Origin: Deltaproteobacteria bacterium
GTDB taxonomy: Bacteria > Desulfobacterota > Desulfobacteria > Desulfobacterales > Desulfosarcinaceae
NCBI GenBank assembly: GCA_020444075.1
Contig: JAHLLR010000013.1
Coordinates: 28,015 to 92,014 of the forward strand
Reading direction: 5' to 3'
DNA: 64,000 nucleotides
Part shown: in pieces, positions 10,717-19,637 of the stretch
Numbering within the stretch: position 1 is the stretch's first letter
How the letters are laid out: the number at the start of each line of letters is the position of its first letter
The notes under the pieces: generated by a model
The model's database searches: none
What the model was told of the DNA's origin: nothing
Seen by the model: the letters and a program-made list of their open reading frames with translations, nothing else
Position numbers and translations under genes: made by a program

Positions 10717-12426
10717 GTGAAAGAAAAGAAAAAACTCGGCGAAATGCTCCTCGATGGCGGTCTGTTGACTGAAGACCAGCTCAAACAGGCCGTTGCCGAT
10801 CACAAACGCAACAATATGAAACTGGGTGAATACCTAGTTCGGGAGGGGATCGTCAGCAGCTCCGAAATCGTGAACCTGGTGTCCCAGCAGCTTGCCATTG
10901 AAAAATACCGACCGGACGCCTACCCCATTGACATTTCTCTGTCCGCTGTCATCCCACTCGAGATGTGTCAGAAATATCAATTGATTCCCATTGAGCGGAC
11001 AAGTCATTTACTGAAGATCGCCATGACCGATCCTATGGATATCAACGCTCTGGATGCCATTGAAGTGTTCACGAATATCGAGGTGGAATCGGTAATCTGC
11101 ACCTACCAGGAACTCAACCATATGATTTCCAGCCTTTACGGCACCTATTCCGCTATCGGGGGGGTGCTGGACGGCATGAGTGAAATGCAGATCGAGAGCG
11201 CCCATGATGCCGAAACGGCTGCCGTCTCAGAGGATGTGGAAGTCAGTTCCCTGCATGATATGGCGGAAGAGGCACCGGTCATTCGCCTGGTAAATTCGAT
11301 CCTCTCCCAAGCCGTCCGTGAAGGTGCCAGCGACATCCACATCTCTCCGGAAAAGGATTATGTCCAGGTGCGCTTCCGGGTTGACGGCAAACTTCACGAA
11401 GTGCCGGCGCCGCCCAAATCATTGCTGCTTCTGATTATTTCCAGGCTTAAAATTTTATCCAACATGGATATTTCCCTTTCCCGGATTCCCCAGGACGGCC
11501 GTTTTACCATCCGCATGGACAACAAGGAGATCAATATCCGGGCGTCGACCATTCCCACCATCTACGGGGAAAACATGGTGCTGCGACTGCTCGACACCAG
11601 CGGTGGGGTCTATTCTCTGGAGCACCTGGGTATGAGTGAAGCAGATATTCTAAAACTGGAGCCCATCATCAACAAGCCATACGGTATGATTTTGAGTACG
11701 GGGCCCACAGGAAGCGGTAAGAGTACGACGCTTTATTCCATACTCAAGAAAATCAACCAGCCTGATATCAATATTATTACGATTGAAGACCCTGTTGAAT
11801 ACCGGGTGAACAAAATCCGTCAGATCCAGCTCAACCGCAAGGCAGGGATGTCATTTGCCAGCGGCCTGCGTTCCATCATGCGCCAGGATCCGGATGTAAT
11901 CATGGTCGGAGAGATTCGAGATTCGGAAACGGCCGGCATTGCCGTTCAAAGTGCCCTCACCGGCCACCGCGTGCTGAGCACGGTTCACACCAACGATGCT
12001 GCCGGCGCCATCACCCGCTTTATCGATATGGGCATCGAGCCCTTTCTCGTCTCATCGGTGATGCTGGTTTCCATCGCCCAGAGACTGGTTCGCAAAGTCT
12101 GCCCTTTTTGCAAAAAACCCTGGAAGCCCCCTGCTGCCGCCCTTTCCTACTGGGGGTTGGATAAAATCCAGGGTGCTGATTTCGTCCAGGGAAAAGGCTG
12201 CTATAACTGCATGGACAAAGGATATAAAGGACGCACCGGAATTTTTGAAGTACTGGTCATCGATGAAATGATTCAGGAGATGATTCTGCGCCGGGCGTCC
12301 TCCCAGGAAATCATGCGAACCGCCAGGGAATCCGGCCACCTGCGCACCTTGAAAGATGATGCCACAAGAAAAGTACTCGATGGAGAAACAACCCTTGACG
12401 AAGCCGTAACCGCAGTGATGATGTAG
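10717..12426 (+). CDS. GspE/PilB/MshE-type assembly ATPase
   Basis: GPTGSGKSTTLYSIL, EDPVEY, GEIRDSETA, tetra-cysteine CPFC...CYNC; MshEN-like N-terminus; GTG start. Confidence 0.95.
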   Translation: MKEKKKLGEMLLDGGLLTEDQLKQAVADHKRNNMKLGEYLVREGIVSSSEIVNLVSQQLAIEKYRPDAYPIDISLSAVIPLEMCQKYQLIPIERTSHLLKIAMTDPMDINALDAIEVFTNIEVESVICTYQELNHMISSLYGTYSAIGGVLDGMSEMQIESAHDAETAAVSEDVEVSSLHDMAEEAPVIRLVNSILSQAVREGASDIHISPEKDYVQVRFRVDGKLHEVPAPPKSLLLLIISRLKILSNMDISLSRIPQDGRFTIRMDNKEINIRASTIPTIYGENMVLRLLDTSGGVYSLEHLGMSEADILKLEPIINKPYGMILSTGPTGSGKSTTLYSILKKINQPDINIITIEDPVEYRVNKIRQIQLNRKAGMSFASGLRSIMRQDPDVIMVGEIRDSETAGIAVQSALTGHRVLSTVHTNDAAGAITRFIDMGIEPFLVSSVMLVSIAQRLVRKVCPFCKKPWKPPAAALSYWGLDKIQGADFVQGKGCYNCMDKGYKGRTGIFEVLVIDEMIQEMILRRASSQEIMRTARESGHLRTLKDDATRKVLDGETTLDEAVTAVMM

Positions 12427-12453
12427 AACGCTGAGATTTACAGAAGCAAGTTT

Positions 12454-13674
12454 ATGACAAAATATTATTACCAGGCGATTACTGAAAACGGCAGTCCAGT
12501 CTCCGGCGCCATCGATGCCGATTCTGCGGAAGGCGCCACCAGTGCGCTCGTGTCTCGGGGGTATATCCCGCAAAAAATCACCGATGCCTCAAAATCAGGG
12601 ATTGGTTTTTTCCTGGCAGAACTGCAGGAAAAACTTACGCCTGTCAAATTGCCCGAGTTAATTCTGTTCACCAAGCAGCTCAGGACTTTGATCCGCGCCG
12701 GAGTTCCCATGCTTAAACTTCTCCAGGTGCTTGAAAATCAAAGCGAAAACATCAAGCTGAAGCGCATTATCGTCTCCATCTCCCAGGATATCCGGGAAGG
12801 CGGAAGCCTATATGACGGATTCCGGAAATACCCCTCTGTTTTTTCACCTTTGTACTGCAGCATGCTTCATGCCGGTGAAACGAGCGGTGCCCTGCCCGAA
12901 ATTTTGGACCGCCTGATCTATATCATGGACCATGATCATAAAATTCGATCCGATATCCGTTCGGCGCTTCAGTACCCGGCCATTGTCATCATCTCCCTGC
13001 TGGCTGCTTTTTTTATTTTACTGACCCTGGTCATTCCCAAATTCGCCGGAATATTTATAAAATCAGGGCTCCACCTGCCGCTTCCCACGGTGATCTGCAT
13101 GAAATTGTATGCCTTCATGGTCTCTTTCTGGCCGGTGTTGATCCTCATGGCTGTGGGTACGGGCATACTTATCAACATCTATCTAAAAACCGAAAGCGGG
13201 CAATTCAGGCGCGATAAACTCATGCTCAATCTACCCTTGTTTGGCGTGTTGGTCCGCAAGGCGGCGATGGCACGATTTGCAAGTATTTTTGCCATTCTTC
13301 AGGCCAGTGGGATATCCGTGCTGGAAACCATGTCCATTCTTTCCGAAACCATCAACAACGCTGCGTTATCCAGAGCATTCGAGAATATTACCGAACGCCT
13401 GGAAGAAGGACGCGGAATCTCCGGTCCGCTTGCCACTTCACCGTATTTCACGCCGATCATAATCAACATGGTCGCTATTGGCGAGGAATCCGGGAATCTC
13501 GATGAAATGCTCCACGAAGCGGCCGAGCACTACGATTCTGAACTCGAGTTCGCCATGAAACGGATCTCCGATTCCATCGGTCCGCTATTGACGATATGCC
13601 TGGCGGCCGTTGTTCTGTTTTTTGCACTGGCCATCTACCTGCCCATGTGGGACTTGGTCAAAATGGTTAAATAA
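12454..13674 (+). CDS. GspF/PilC/MshG-type inner-membrane platform protein
   Basis: Two T2SSF repeats, IREGGSLYDGFRKYPSVFSPLYCSMLHAGETSGALPEILDRL. Confidence 0.95.
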   Translation: MTKYYYQAITENGSPVSGAIDADSAEGATSALVSRGYIPQKITDASKSGIGFFLAELQEKLTPVKLPELILFTKQLRTLIRAGVPMLKLLQVLENQSENIKLKRIIVSISQDIREGGSLYDGFRKYPSVFSPLYCSMLHAGETSGALPEILDRLIYIMDHDHKIRSDIRSALQYPAIVIISLLAAFFILLTLVIPKFAGIFIKSGLHLPLPTVICMKLYAFMVSFWPVLILMAVGTGILINIYLKTESGQFRRDKLMLNLPLFGVLVRKAAMARFASIFAILQASGISVLETMSILSETINNAALSRAFENITERLEEGRGISGPLATSPYFTPIIINMVAIGEESGNLDEMLHEAAEHYDSELEFAMKRISDSIGPLLTICLAAVVLFFALAIYLPMWDLVKMVK

Positions 13675-15014
13675 TGAAAGATATTCGCTTCAACATAAGC
13701 CTGTATATCATCATTCCGGTTATTTTTGCCGGAATCGCAATCCTGTCCATCATTGTCACCTACAATACGACCATGTATTACCTTGCCAAAGCCTTGAACC
13801 CCCAATGGCCGGTGGTGTGGTGGGGGATGCTGCTGATTGCCTTTACCTTGATCAGCGGTATTCTGATCGTAAAATTACTGATTGATCCGGTTAAGCGTTT
13901 TGTTTCCAAAACAAAAGATTTAGGAATTGTTAAAAATGTCGATCAACCTGCAAATGCCTCCGCCGCCACCGATGACATGGGCAAGTTTACCAGGGTGTTC
14001 GAACAGGTATCGGAACTGTTAAGCAAGGTCGAAGCCCGGCAACTGTTTCCGGACATCATCGGTGAGAGCAAAGTTATGCGCGGGGTGTTTAACCAGATAG
14101 TCAAAGTGGCACCCAAAGAATCCACGGTTCTGGTAATGGGCGAAACCGGAACGGGTAAAGAACTCATTGCGCGAAGCATCCACCAGCACAGCAAACGGCA
14201 GGACAAACCTTTCGTCGCTATTAATTGCGCGGCCATTCCTGAAACGTTATTGGAAAGTGAATTGTTCGGCCACGAAAAAGGGGCCTTCACCGGTGCAAAT
14301 ACTAAAAAACCCGGCAAATTCGAACTGGCGGATGGCGGTACACTTTTTCTGGATGAAATCGGCGACATGCCGTTGGAAACCCAAGCCAAGGTGCTTCGCG
14401 CCATTGAGGAGAATACCATTGAGCGGGTGGGCGCCATAAGACCGATAAAAGTCAACGTCCGTTTCATCGCGGCCACGAATCGTAACCTTGAAAAAATGGT
14501 TGAGAGCGGTCGCTTTCGCCAAGATTTGTTCTACCGGCTCAATGTCTTTTCCATTATGCTGCCGCCTCTGAGACATCGACGGGAAGACATTCCCTTGCTC
14601 ACCGAAAAATTCCTGAATGAAATGGGCCAAGAGCAACACCTCTCATCGGAAGCCCTCCAATTGCTGATGACCAATGATTGGCCGGGAAATGTTAGGGAAC
14701 TGAAAAATGCATTGGAATCGGCAGCCGTTCTCGCAGATAAAAAAATTATGGCGTCCAACCTGCCCTTTTCATTAAAACGAAATGAAGGCAAAAATGGTTC
14801 TCCTCTCCACTTCCCCCAAACAGAGCTGGCGTTGAATGGAAACGATAATCTGGATAGGCGAATCAAACATTTTGAACGTGAAATTATTGTTGACGCTCTT
14901 CGCCAAGCCGATGGCATTCAAGTCAAGGCCGCTACCCTTCTTGGTATCAAAGAAAGGAGTTTGTGGCACAGAATAAAAAAGCATCAGATCGATATCACCG
15001 AATTCAAACCATAG
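13674..15014 (+). CDS. Membrane-anchored sigma54-dependent transcriptional activator (2 TM + AAA + Fis-type HTH)
   Basis: GETGTGKEL, GAFTGA, GDMPLETQAKVLRAIEE, C-terminal HTH ATLLGIKERSLWHRIKKH; no REC domain; start overlaps upstream stop (TAATG). Confidence 0.93.
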   Translation: MKDIRFNISLYIIIPVIFAGIAILSIIVTYNTTMYYLAKALNPQWPVVWWGMLLIAFTLISGILIVKLLIDPVKRFVSKTKDLGIVKNVDQPANASAATDDMGKFTRVFEQVSELLSKVEARQLFPDIIGESKVMRGVFNQIVKVAPKESTVLVMGETGTGKELIARSIHQHSKRQDKPFVAINCAAIPETLLESELFGHEKGAFTGANTKKPGKFELADGGTLFLDEIGDMPLETQAKVLRAIEENTIERVGAIRPIKVNVRFIAATNRNLEKMVESGRFRQDLFYRLNVFSIMLPPLRHRREDIPLLTEKFLNEMGQEQHLSSEALQLLMTNDWPGNVRELKNALESAAVLADKKIMASNLPFSLKRNEGKNGSPLHFPQTELALNGNDNLDRRIKHFEREIIVDALRQADGIQVKAATLLGIKERSLWHRIKKHQIDITEFKP

Positions 15015-15073
15015 TCGGCAATTCAGACCTTCAATTTCTGGAGTTTTAACCTACATAATTTGGAGGTCTTGTA

Positions 15074-15202
15074 TTGTTTGATAAAATTATTAATCAAAGA
15101 ACTCTCGAAGATTTTTTTTCCTTGCTATTTTTATTCTATTTTTCCTTATGGTTAAATAATCTAAAACAGAAAACCTTAACTGGCTGGCATCATCTGTGCT
15201 GA
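15074..15202 (+). CDS. Possible 42-aa hydrophobic small protein (TTG start)
   Basis: GGAGGT at 15062-15067, 6 nt before TTG; translates MFDKIINQRTLEDFFSLLFLFYFSLWLNNLKQKTLTGWHHLC*; may be fortuitous. Confidence 0.25.
   Translation: MFDKIINQRTLEDFFSLLFLFYFSLWLNNLKQKTLTGWHHLC
15185..15200 (+). promoter_or_regulatory. Sigma54 (-24/-12) promoter of pilin gene
   Basis: TGGCATCATCTGTGCT: GG-N10-GC spacing exact; matches TGGCA...TGCW of the consensus; about 46 bp upstream of the preferred pilin ATG. Confidence 0.7.
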
Positions 15203-15245
15203 TAATTGCATAAACGCAACCATCACAATGTCGAAATGGAGAGAT

Positions 15246-15641
15246 ATGACTGACGATCGTAAACTAAAAATGATTTTAGCAAACCAAAAAGGATTTACCC
15301 TCATAGAAATAATTGCCGTCCTTGTTATCCTGGGTATTTTGGCCGCAGTCGCCATCCCCAGATATTTCGACCTTCAAACTGAGGCACAAAACAAGGCATT
15401 GGACGCTGCCCTCGGTGAAGGCGTCGGCAGGGTGAATCAACATTTCGGCAAACAGATCCTTGCAGGATCAACAACAGCTGAGATCACTTACAGCGATGCC
15501 ACGATCGGTACCAATCTTGGCGATTTCACATTACAAACCACAGATAATACTACAACTATTACACTAACCGTAACGGGAAAAACCGGGACATTGGCTGGCA
15601 AGACACAAAGCAAAACCATTCCACGCCCCGGCTCACCTTGA
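15246..15641 (+). CDS. Type IV prepilin (class III signal, GspG/PilA/MshA-like)
   Basis: ORF track starts at 15228; ATG 15246 is preferred because GGAGA lies 5 nt upstream. Prepilin cleavage site NQKG/FTLIEIIAVLVILGILAAVAIPRYFDLQ. Confidence 0.93.
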   Translation: MTDDRKLKMILANQKGFTLIEIIAVLVILGILAAVAIPRYFDLQTEAQNKALDAALGEGVGRVNQHFGKQILAGSTTAEITYSDATIGTNLGDFTLQTTDNTTTITLTVTGKTGTLAGKTQSKTIPRPGSP

Positions 15642-15805
15642 TCCTTGCCTCCAACCAACACCCTTCAAATTGAAGGAATTCAAAATCAAGCGCTGTGTTG
15701 TATAGTCAATTTGGCTGTCACCAACGTAGAAGGGGGGATTTTAAATGGCATTCCCTCTGACGAGGATACTTTTATGTATTTTAGAAATGACATGACATAG
15801 TTTTT

Positions 15806-15836
15806 TGCACCGATTCAAATCCTGTTGTCCTGACCA
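15806..15836 (+). other. tRNA 3'-end-like fragment (degenerate T-arm + acceptor strand + CCA)
   Basis: TGCACCGATTCAAATCCTGTTGTCCTGACCA: TTCAAATCC T-loop motif, 12 nt to discriminator A and CCA; no matching D or anticodon arms upstream. Confidence 0.35.
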
Positions 15837-15921
15837 ATTCGTTTGAAAGGGGTTACGGTTGCAAAATCGTGCCCTTTTTCATTTTCCATATCTATTGATC
15901 TGACCTGTAAAGGAGGAACAA

Positions 15922-16815
15922 ATGACCAACCAACGCATCGGATGGATCGGTACGGGGGTGATGGGCGCGTCCATGTGTGGGCACCTGCTGAACGCGGGAC
16001 ACCGATTGACTGTTTTTAGCCGAACCCGCGACAAAGCGCTCATGCTTCTGGAAAAAGGGGCTGCCTGGGCCGACACGCCTAAAGTCGTAGCACAAAACAG
16101 TGATATTGTTTTCACCATGGTAGGTTTTCCTGATGATGTCCGGGAAGTTATTCTGGGTGATGAAGGCGTCATGGCGGGAGCCAAAACTGGGGACACGGTG
16201 GTGGACATGACCACATCCAGCCCGGACCTGGCCCGATCCATTCACTATGAATGTGCGAAAAAGGGGGTTAAGGCACTGGATGCCCCGGTTTCCGGTGGTG
16301 ATGTGGGAGCCCGGGAAGCTACTTTGGCTATCATGGTAGGTGGAGACCAACCGGTGTTCGAGGCGGTGAAACCGCTGTTCGAGATTATGGGGAAAACCAT
16401 TGCCTTGATGGGGGGGGCAGGCTCCGGCCAGCACACCAAAATGACCAACCAGATTCTGATCGCCGGCACCATGATCGGTGTGGTTGAATCCCTTTTATAT
16501 GCCCAGCGGGCTGGTATGGATGCCCACCAGGTCATCGATGTGATTGGCAAAGGGGCAGCCAGTTCATGGTCCATCAATACTCTGGGTCGCAGAATTGCAG
16601 ATGGCGATTTCAACCCAGGTTTCTACATCAAGCACTTTGTAAAGGATATGGGCATAGCGTTGGAAGAAGCTCGGCACATTCACTTGTCGCTGCCCGGACT
16701 GGCCCTGGTTCACCAGTTTTACGTGGCGGCCATGGCAATGGGATGGGAAAATCTGGGCACCCAGGGATTATTTCAGGTGCTGGCGACCATGAACCGAAAA
16801 GCATCTACACGGTAG
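15922..16815 (+). CDS. NAD(P)-dependent beta-hydroxyacid dehydrogenase family oxidoreductase (GarR/2-hydroxy-3-oxopropionate reductase-like)
   Basis: GWIGTGVMGASMCGHLLNAGH, DAPVSGGDVGAREATLAIMVGG, GSGQHTKMTNQ. Confidence 0.92.
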   Translation: MTNQRIGWIGTGVMGASMCGHLLNAGHRLTVFSRTRDKALMLLEKGAAWADTPKVVAQNSDIVFTMVGFPDDVREVILGDEGVMAGAKTGDTVVDMTTSSPDLARSIHYECAKKGVKALDAPVSGGDVGAREATLAIMVGGDQPVFEAVKPLFEIMGKTIALMGGAGSGQHTKMTNQILIAGTMIGVVESLLYAQRAGMDAHQVIDVIGKGAASSWSINTLGRRIADGDFNPGFYIKHFVKDMGIALEEARHIHLSLPGLALVHQFYVAAMAMGWENLGTQGLFQVLATMNRKASTR

Positions 16816-16824
16816 GTTATAAAC

Positions 16825-16844
16825 CCTGACCTTTATCGGTCAGG
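16825..16844. terminator. Hairpin between convergent genes
   Basis: CCTGACC-TTTATC-GGTCAGG perfect 7-bp stem; no long T-run. Confidence 0.45.
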
Positions 16845-16888
16845 ATCATGAATTTTCCTAACCCACGGTTACTACTTGTGGGCGGGCA

Positions 16889-17392
16889 TTAGTGGAGAAC
16901 CCGGTAGCGGATGCACAGCGTGTTTTCGTCAATCTGCCAGAATTTTTTCAAGGCCAGTTTCAGGTCCACGGCATCTGAAAAGATTGATAACCCTGACCCA
17001 AAGGCATAGGGTGAGAGGGTCAGGATCAACTCGTCAATGAGCCCTTTTGCTGCAAAAAGCTGGTTGATCTTCGCCCCGCCGACGACCACCGCTTCCTCGA
17101 AGCCCTGGGCGGCCAGATCGGAAATTATCTGCTCTGGAGGCGACTGGGTATACACCAGATCGTCCCGGTCGGACCTGCGTTCCGGGTTGCGGGTCATGAC
17201 GATGGTTTTACGGCCGGGCAGGACCCGCCCGATAATATCGAAGGTCGTTGAACCCATGATCATGACACCGGCCTTTTTGGTGATTTCGACGTACAGTCGT
17301 TTGTCGGCTTTTCCGGTCCAGTCGGGATAGTGATCTGAGGCTCTGGCGATCTTCCCATCAACGGTAATGGCGACCATCAGACAGACATGCAT
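16889..17392 (-). CDS. RibD C-terminal/dihydrofolate reductase-like protein
   Basis: VCLMVAITVDGKIA..., VIMGSTTFDIIGRVLPGRKTIVMTRNP, EEAVVVGGAKINQLF. Confidence 0.88.
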   Translation of the reverse strand: MHVCLMVAITVDGKIARASDHYPDWTGKADKRLYVEITKKAGVMIMGSTTFDIIGRVLPGRKTIVMTRNPERRSDRDDLVYTQSPPEQIISDLAAQGFEEAVVVGGAKINQLFAAKGLIDELILTLSPYAFGSGLSIFSDAVDLKLALKKFWQIDENTLCIRYRVLH

Positions 17393-17831
17393 GGCGGTAC
17401 CTTCCCTGGTTTTAAGTGACAGCCCAGAAGCGGAAGTGTTGGAAGCCTCATATCATAAAAAAAGGGTACTTCATATATATAAGGATGGCTCCACGCCGCA
17501 ACATTTTTAAGAGGCTTTTCCCGGTAATTAAAATACGCAAGGCAGGGCAAAAAGATTCGCAGCAAAATTTCAAATGTCCATAGCTGGAATTTTTTTTAAT
17601 TTAAAAAACAAAATGTTGAAATAAAGTCACATCCGGTTCCTCTGAAGCACACCCTTTCTTCAATCAAGTTTTTGTATTCATAGCCGATGAAGAATCGTGA
17701 CAGGGCTTTTTCATCGTTGCACTCAGGCAATAAAGCAATTTGATTCTGGTCAAAATAAACAGAAACCGGTATAATATTTTATCGATCAACTGATTAACAG
17801 AACCCCTGATGCATCCGAGAAAGGTGTTCCC

Positions 17832-18899
17832 ATGAGAGTTGAGTGCGAAAACTGCAGTAAGGCTTTCGAGCTTCCCGATGACCGCCTTCCCGCCGGGAAA
17901 AAAATATCCTTCCCCTGCCCCGGCTGCAAATCAAAAATCACGCTGGACCTGAGAAAAAAACCGGAACCCATCGCGGAGGAACCGGTTGCGACCGCCGATG
18001 AATCCCAAGGGAAAGTGGTATTTTCACCAATTGCTGAAAAACCTTCCGGGGAACTCGACGGCAGTGACCTGAAACGAAAAATCCTGAACAGCATCAAAGA
18101 TCTGCCTCCGATGCCAAAAATCATCTACAAGGCACGGGAAGTCATGGCCAACCCCAAGTCAGGGTTCAAAGAGATTGCCGAGGTGATCGAAACCGATCAA
18201 GCCATTGCCGCCAAGGTCCTCCAGGTGTCCAACTCGGCCTATTACGGGCTGTCCGGAATGGTTTCCTCCATTCACCAGGCAACCGTCGTACTCGGCCACA
18301 AGACCCTGGAGCAGCTCATCACCATGGTTTCGGCCACCAGCCTGTTGGGAAGTCACCTCAAAGGGTACCGTATGGGATCTGGCACCCTGTGGCAGCATTC
18401 ACTGGCTGTAGCCCTTTGTTCGCGATTGATAGCCAAAGACCGGGCGCCGGCAATGGAAAATGACGCCTTCTCCGTCGGGTTGATCCATGACGCCGGCAAA
18501 TTGGCTCTGGATCGCTATATCCTGGAACGAAAAACCCTGGTGGACCAAGCGCTCACTGCCGGGATCACATTTCTGCAAGTGGAAAAGCAGGTGCTCGGTT
18601 TTGACCACACGGAACTGGCCTCTGACCTCTGCGCCAAATGGAAGCTTCCTGAAAATCATGTGAGCGCTATGCGATTCCACCATGACCCCGGCGCATCCAA
18701 GGGAAACCAACTGGCCTATATCGTCCATACCGCCAATCATATCGCCCAGAAAAGCGGTATTGGCAGCAGTATGGATGCGGCCCTTTACGAACTGGATCCG
18801 GGAGCACTGGCGTTTCTCTCTCTGGATGAGGAAGATTTGTCCAGGTACAATGAAGCGACGATCGAAGCCGTTGGCCAAATTACCCAGAGCCTGACATAA
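17832..18899 (+). CDS. HDOD-domain protein with N-terminal MJ0042-type zinc finger
   Basis: MRVECENCSKAFELPDDRLPAGKKISFPCPGCKSKI; LPPMPKIIYKAREVM...SAYYGLSGMVSSIHQATVVLGHKTL. Confidence 0.92.
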   Translation: MRVECENCSKAFELPDDRLPAGKKISFPCPGCKSKITLDLRKKPEPIAEEPVATADESQGKVVFSPIAEKPSGELDGSDLKRKILNSIKDLPPMPKIIYKAREVMANPKSGFKEIAEVIETDQAIAAKVLQVSNSAYYGLSGMVSSIHQATVVLGHKTLEQLITMVSATSLLGSHLKGYRMGSGTLWQHSLAVALCSRLIAKDRAPAMENDAFSVGLIHDAGKLALDRYILERKTLVDQALTAGITFLQVEKQVLGFDHTELASDLCAKWKLPENHVSAMRFHHDPGASKGNQLAYIVHTANHIAQKSGIGSSMDAALYELDPGALAFLSLDEEDLSRYNEATIEAVGQITQSLT

Positions 18900-19053
18900 C
18901 CATATGTTATTTTAAAATAAGCGGTCTCAACAATTTCATTTGGCCCCATCCCGGCTCCGCCTGGACCGTGGACCCGGACCCTATTTTTGAGATAGCCCCT
19001 AAATTCTATCGACCGATATCCGATTGATTCAGGCTTAGAAAGGAGTTGATTGT

Positions 19054-19458
19054 ATGGCCGAGAATGGCAAGGCGCTGACCACCGGTGAATTTTCCAAAAT
19101 TACGGGCATTCCCGTTTCCACGATTACCCAAATGCTGCGTCAGGGCAAGATCCAAGGTGAAAAAAAAAGCGGGAAATGGGCGATTTTCGAAAGCGAGCTT
19201 CAAAAAACGCCTATGGTGACCAGAAAAGACCGCGGGGAATTATCGGAAAGCCTGATCCCCGGCTTCACCACGCCGGCGGTTGGCGGCAAGGGATATGATA
19301 TCGAAACCTTTGCTCAGATGACCTATCTGACCGAAAAGGGGGTTCGTCAGTGGCTCAAGGCCGGCCGTCTTTCGGGCGGCGCCGATGCCGACGGCAACGT
19401 TTTTGTGGACGCTGCCAACCTTGACCGACCCGAACTCCAGCACCTGCTCAGGAAGTAG
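19054..19458 (+). CDS. Small DNA-binding protein with two tandem MerR/excisionase-type HTH motifs
   Basis: TTGEFSKITGIPVSTITQMLRQGKIQGEKKSGKWAIFESEL and YDIETFAQMTYLTEKGVRQWLKAGRLSGG...VDAANL. Confidence 0.75.
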   Translation: MAENGKALTTGEFSKITGIPVSTITQMLRQGKIQGEKKSGKWAIFESELQKTPMVTRKDRGELSESLIPGFTTPAVGGKGYDIETFAQMTYLTEKGVRQWLKAGRLSGGADADGNVFVDAANLDRPELQHLLRK

Positions 19459-19547
19459 TGCAATCAACAACCGACAATCTGGTTTTCTTTGACATTGTAG
19501 CACCCTTTCATTGAGGCAGTGGTGGCTGTTTAGGCAGCGATAATCGT

Positions 19548-19581
19548 GAAGCCTCCCCGCCGCACCTTACGGGAAGGCTTC
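19548..19581. terminator. Strong hairpin between convergent genes
   Basis: GAAGCCT-c-CCCG ... CGGG-a-AGGCTTC; no clear T-run. Confidence 0.45.
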
Positions 19582-19637
19582 ATGGTAATTGCAGAATCGA
19601 GTCTCAGTGTGCTTTCATCATCCTGACAATGCAGGAA

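Noticed and set aside
15639-15700. Selenocysteine reading of the pilin TGA
   Set aside because: The downstream hairpin (CCTTC-AAATT-GAAGG) lacks a SECIS-like apical loop, and pilins are not known selenoproteins.
15757-15836. Possible complete tRNA ending in TGTCCTGACCA (GAGGATA could partly pair with TGTCCTG)
   Set aside because: No D-arm, no anticodon stem-loop and a weak T-stem; only the 3' fragment is supportable.
17530-17590. GCAAGGCAGGGCAAAAAG...GCAGCAAAAT segment resembling GEMM (c-di-GMP) riboswitch words
   Set aside because: Could not form the required three-way helices and tetraloop-receptor by hand; only superficial word similarity. Infernal with the GEMM-I model would decide.
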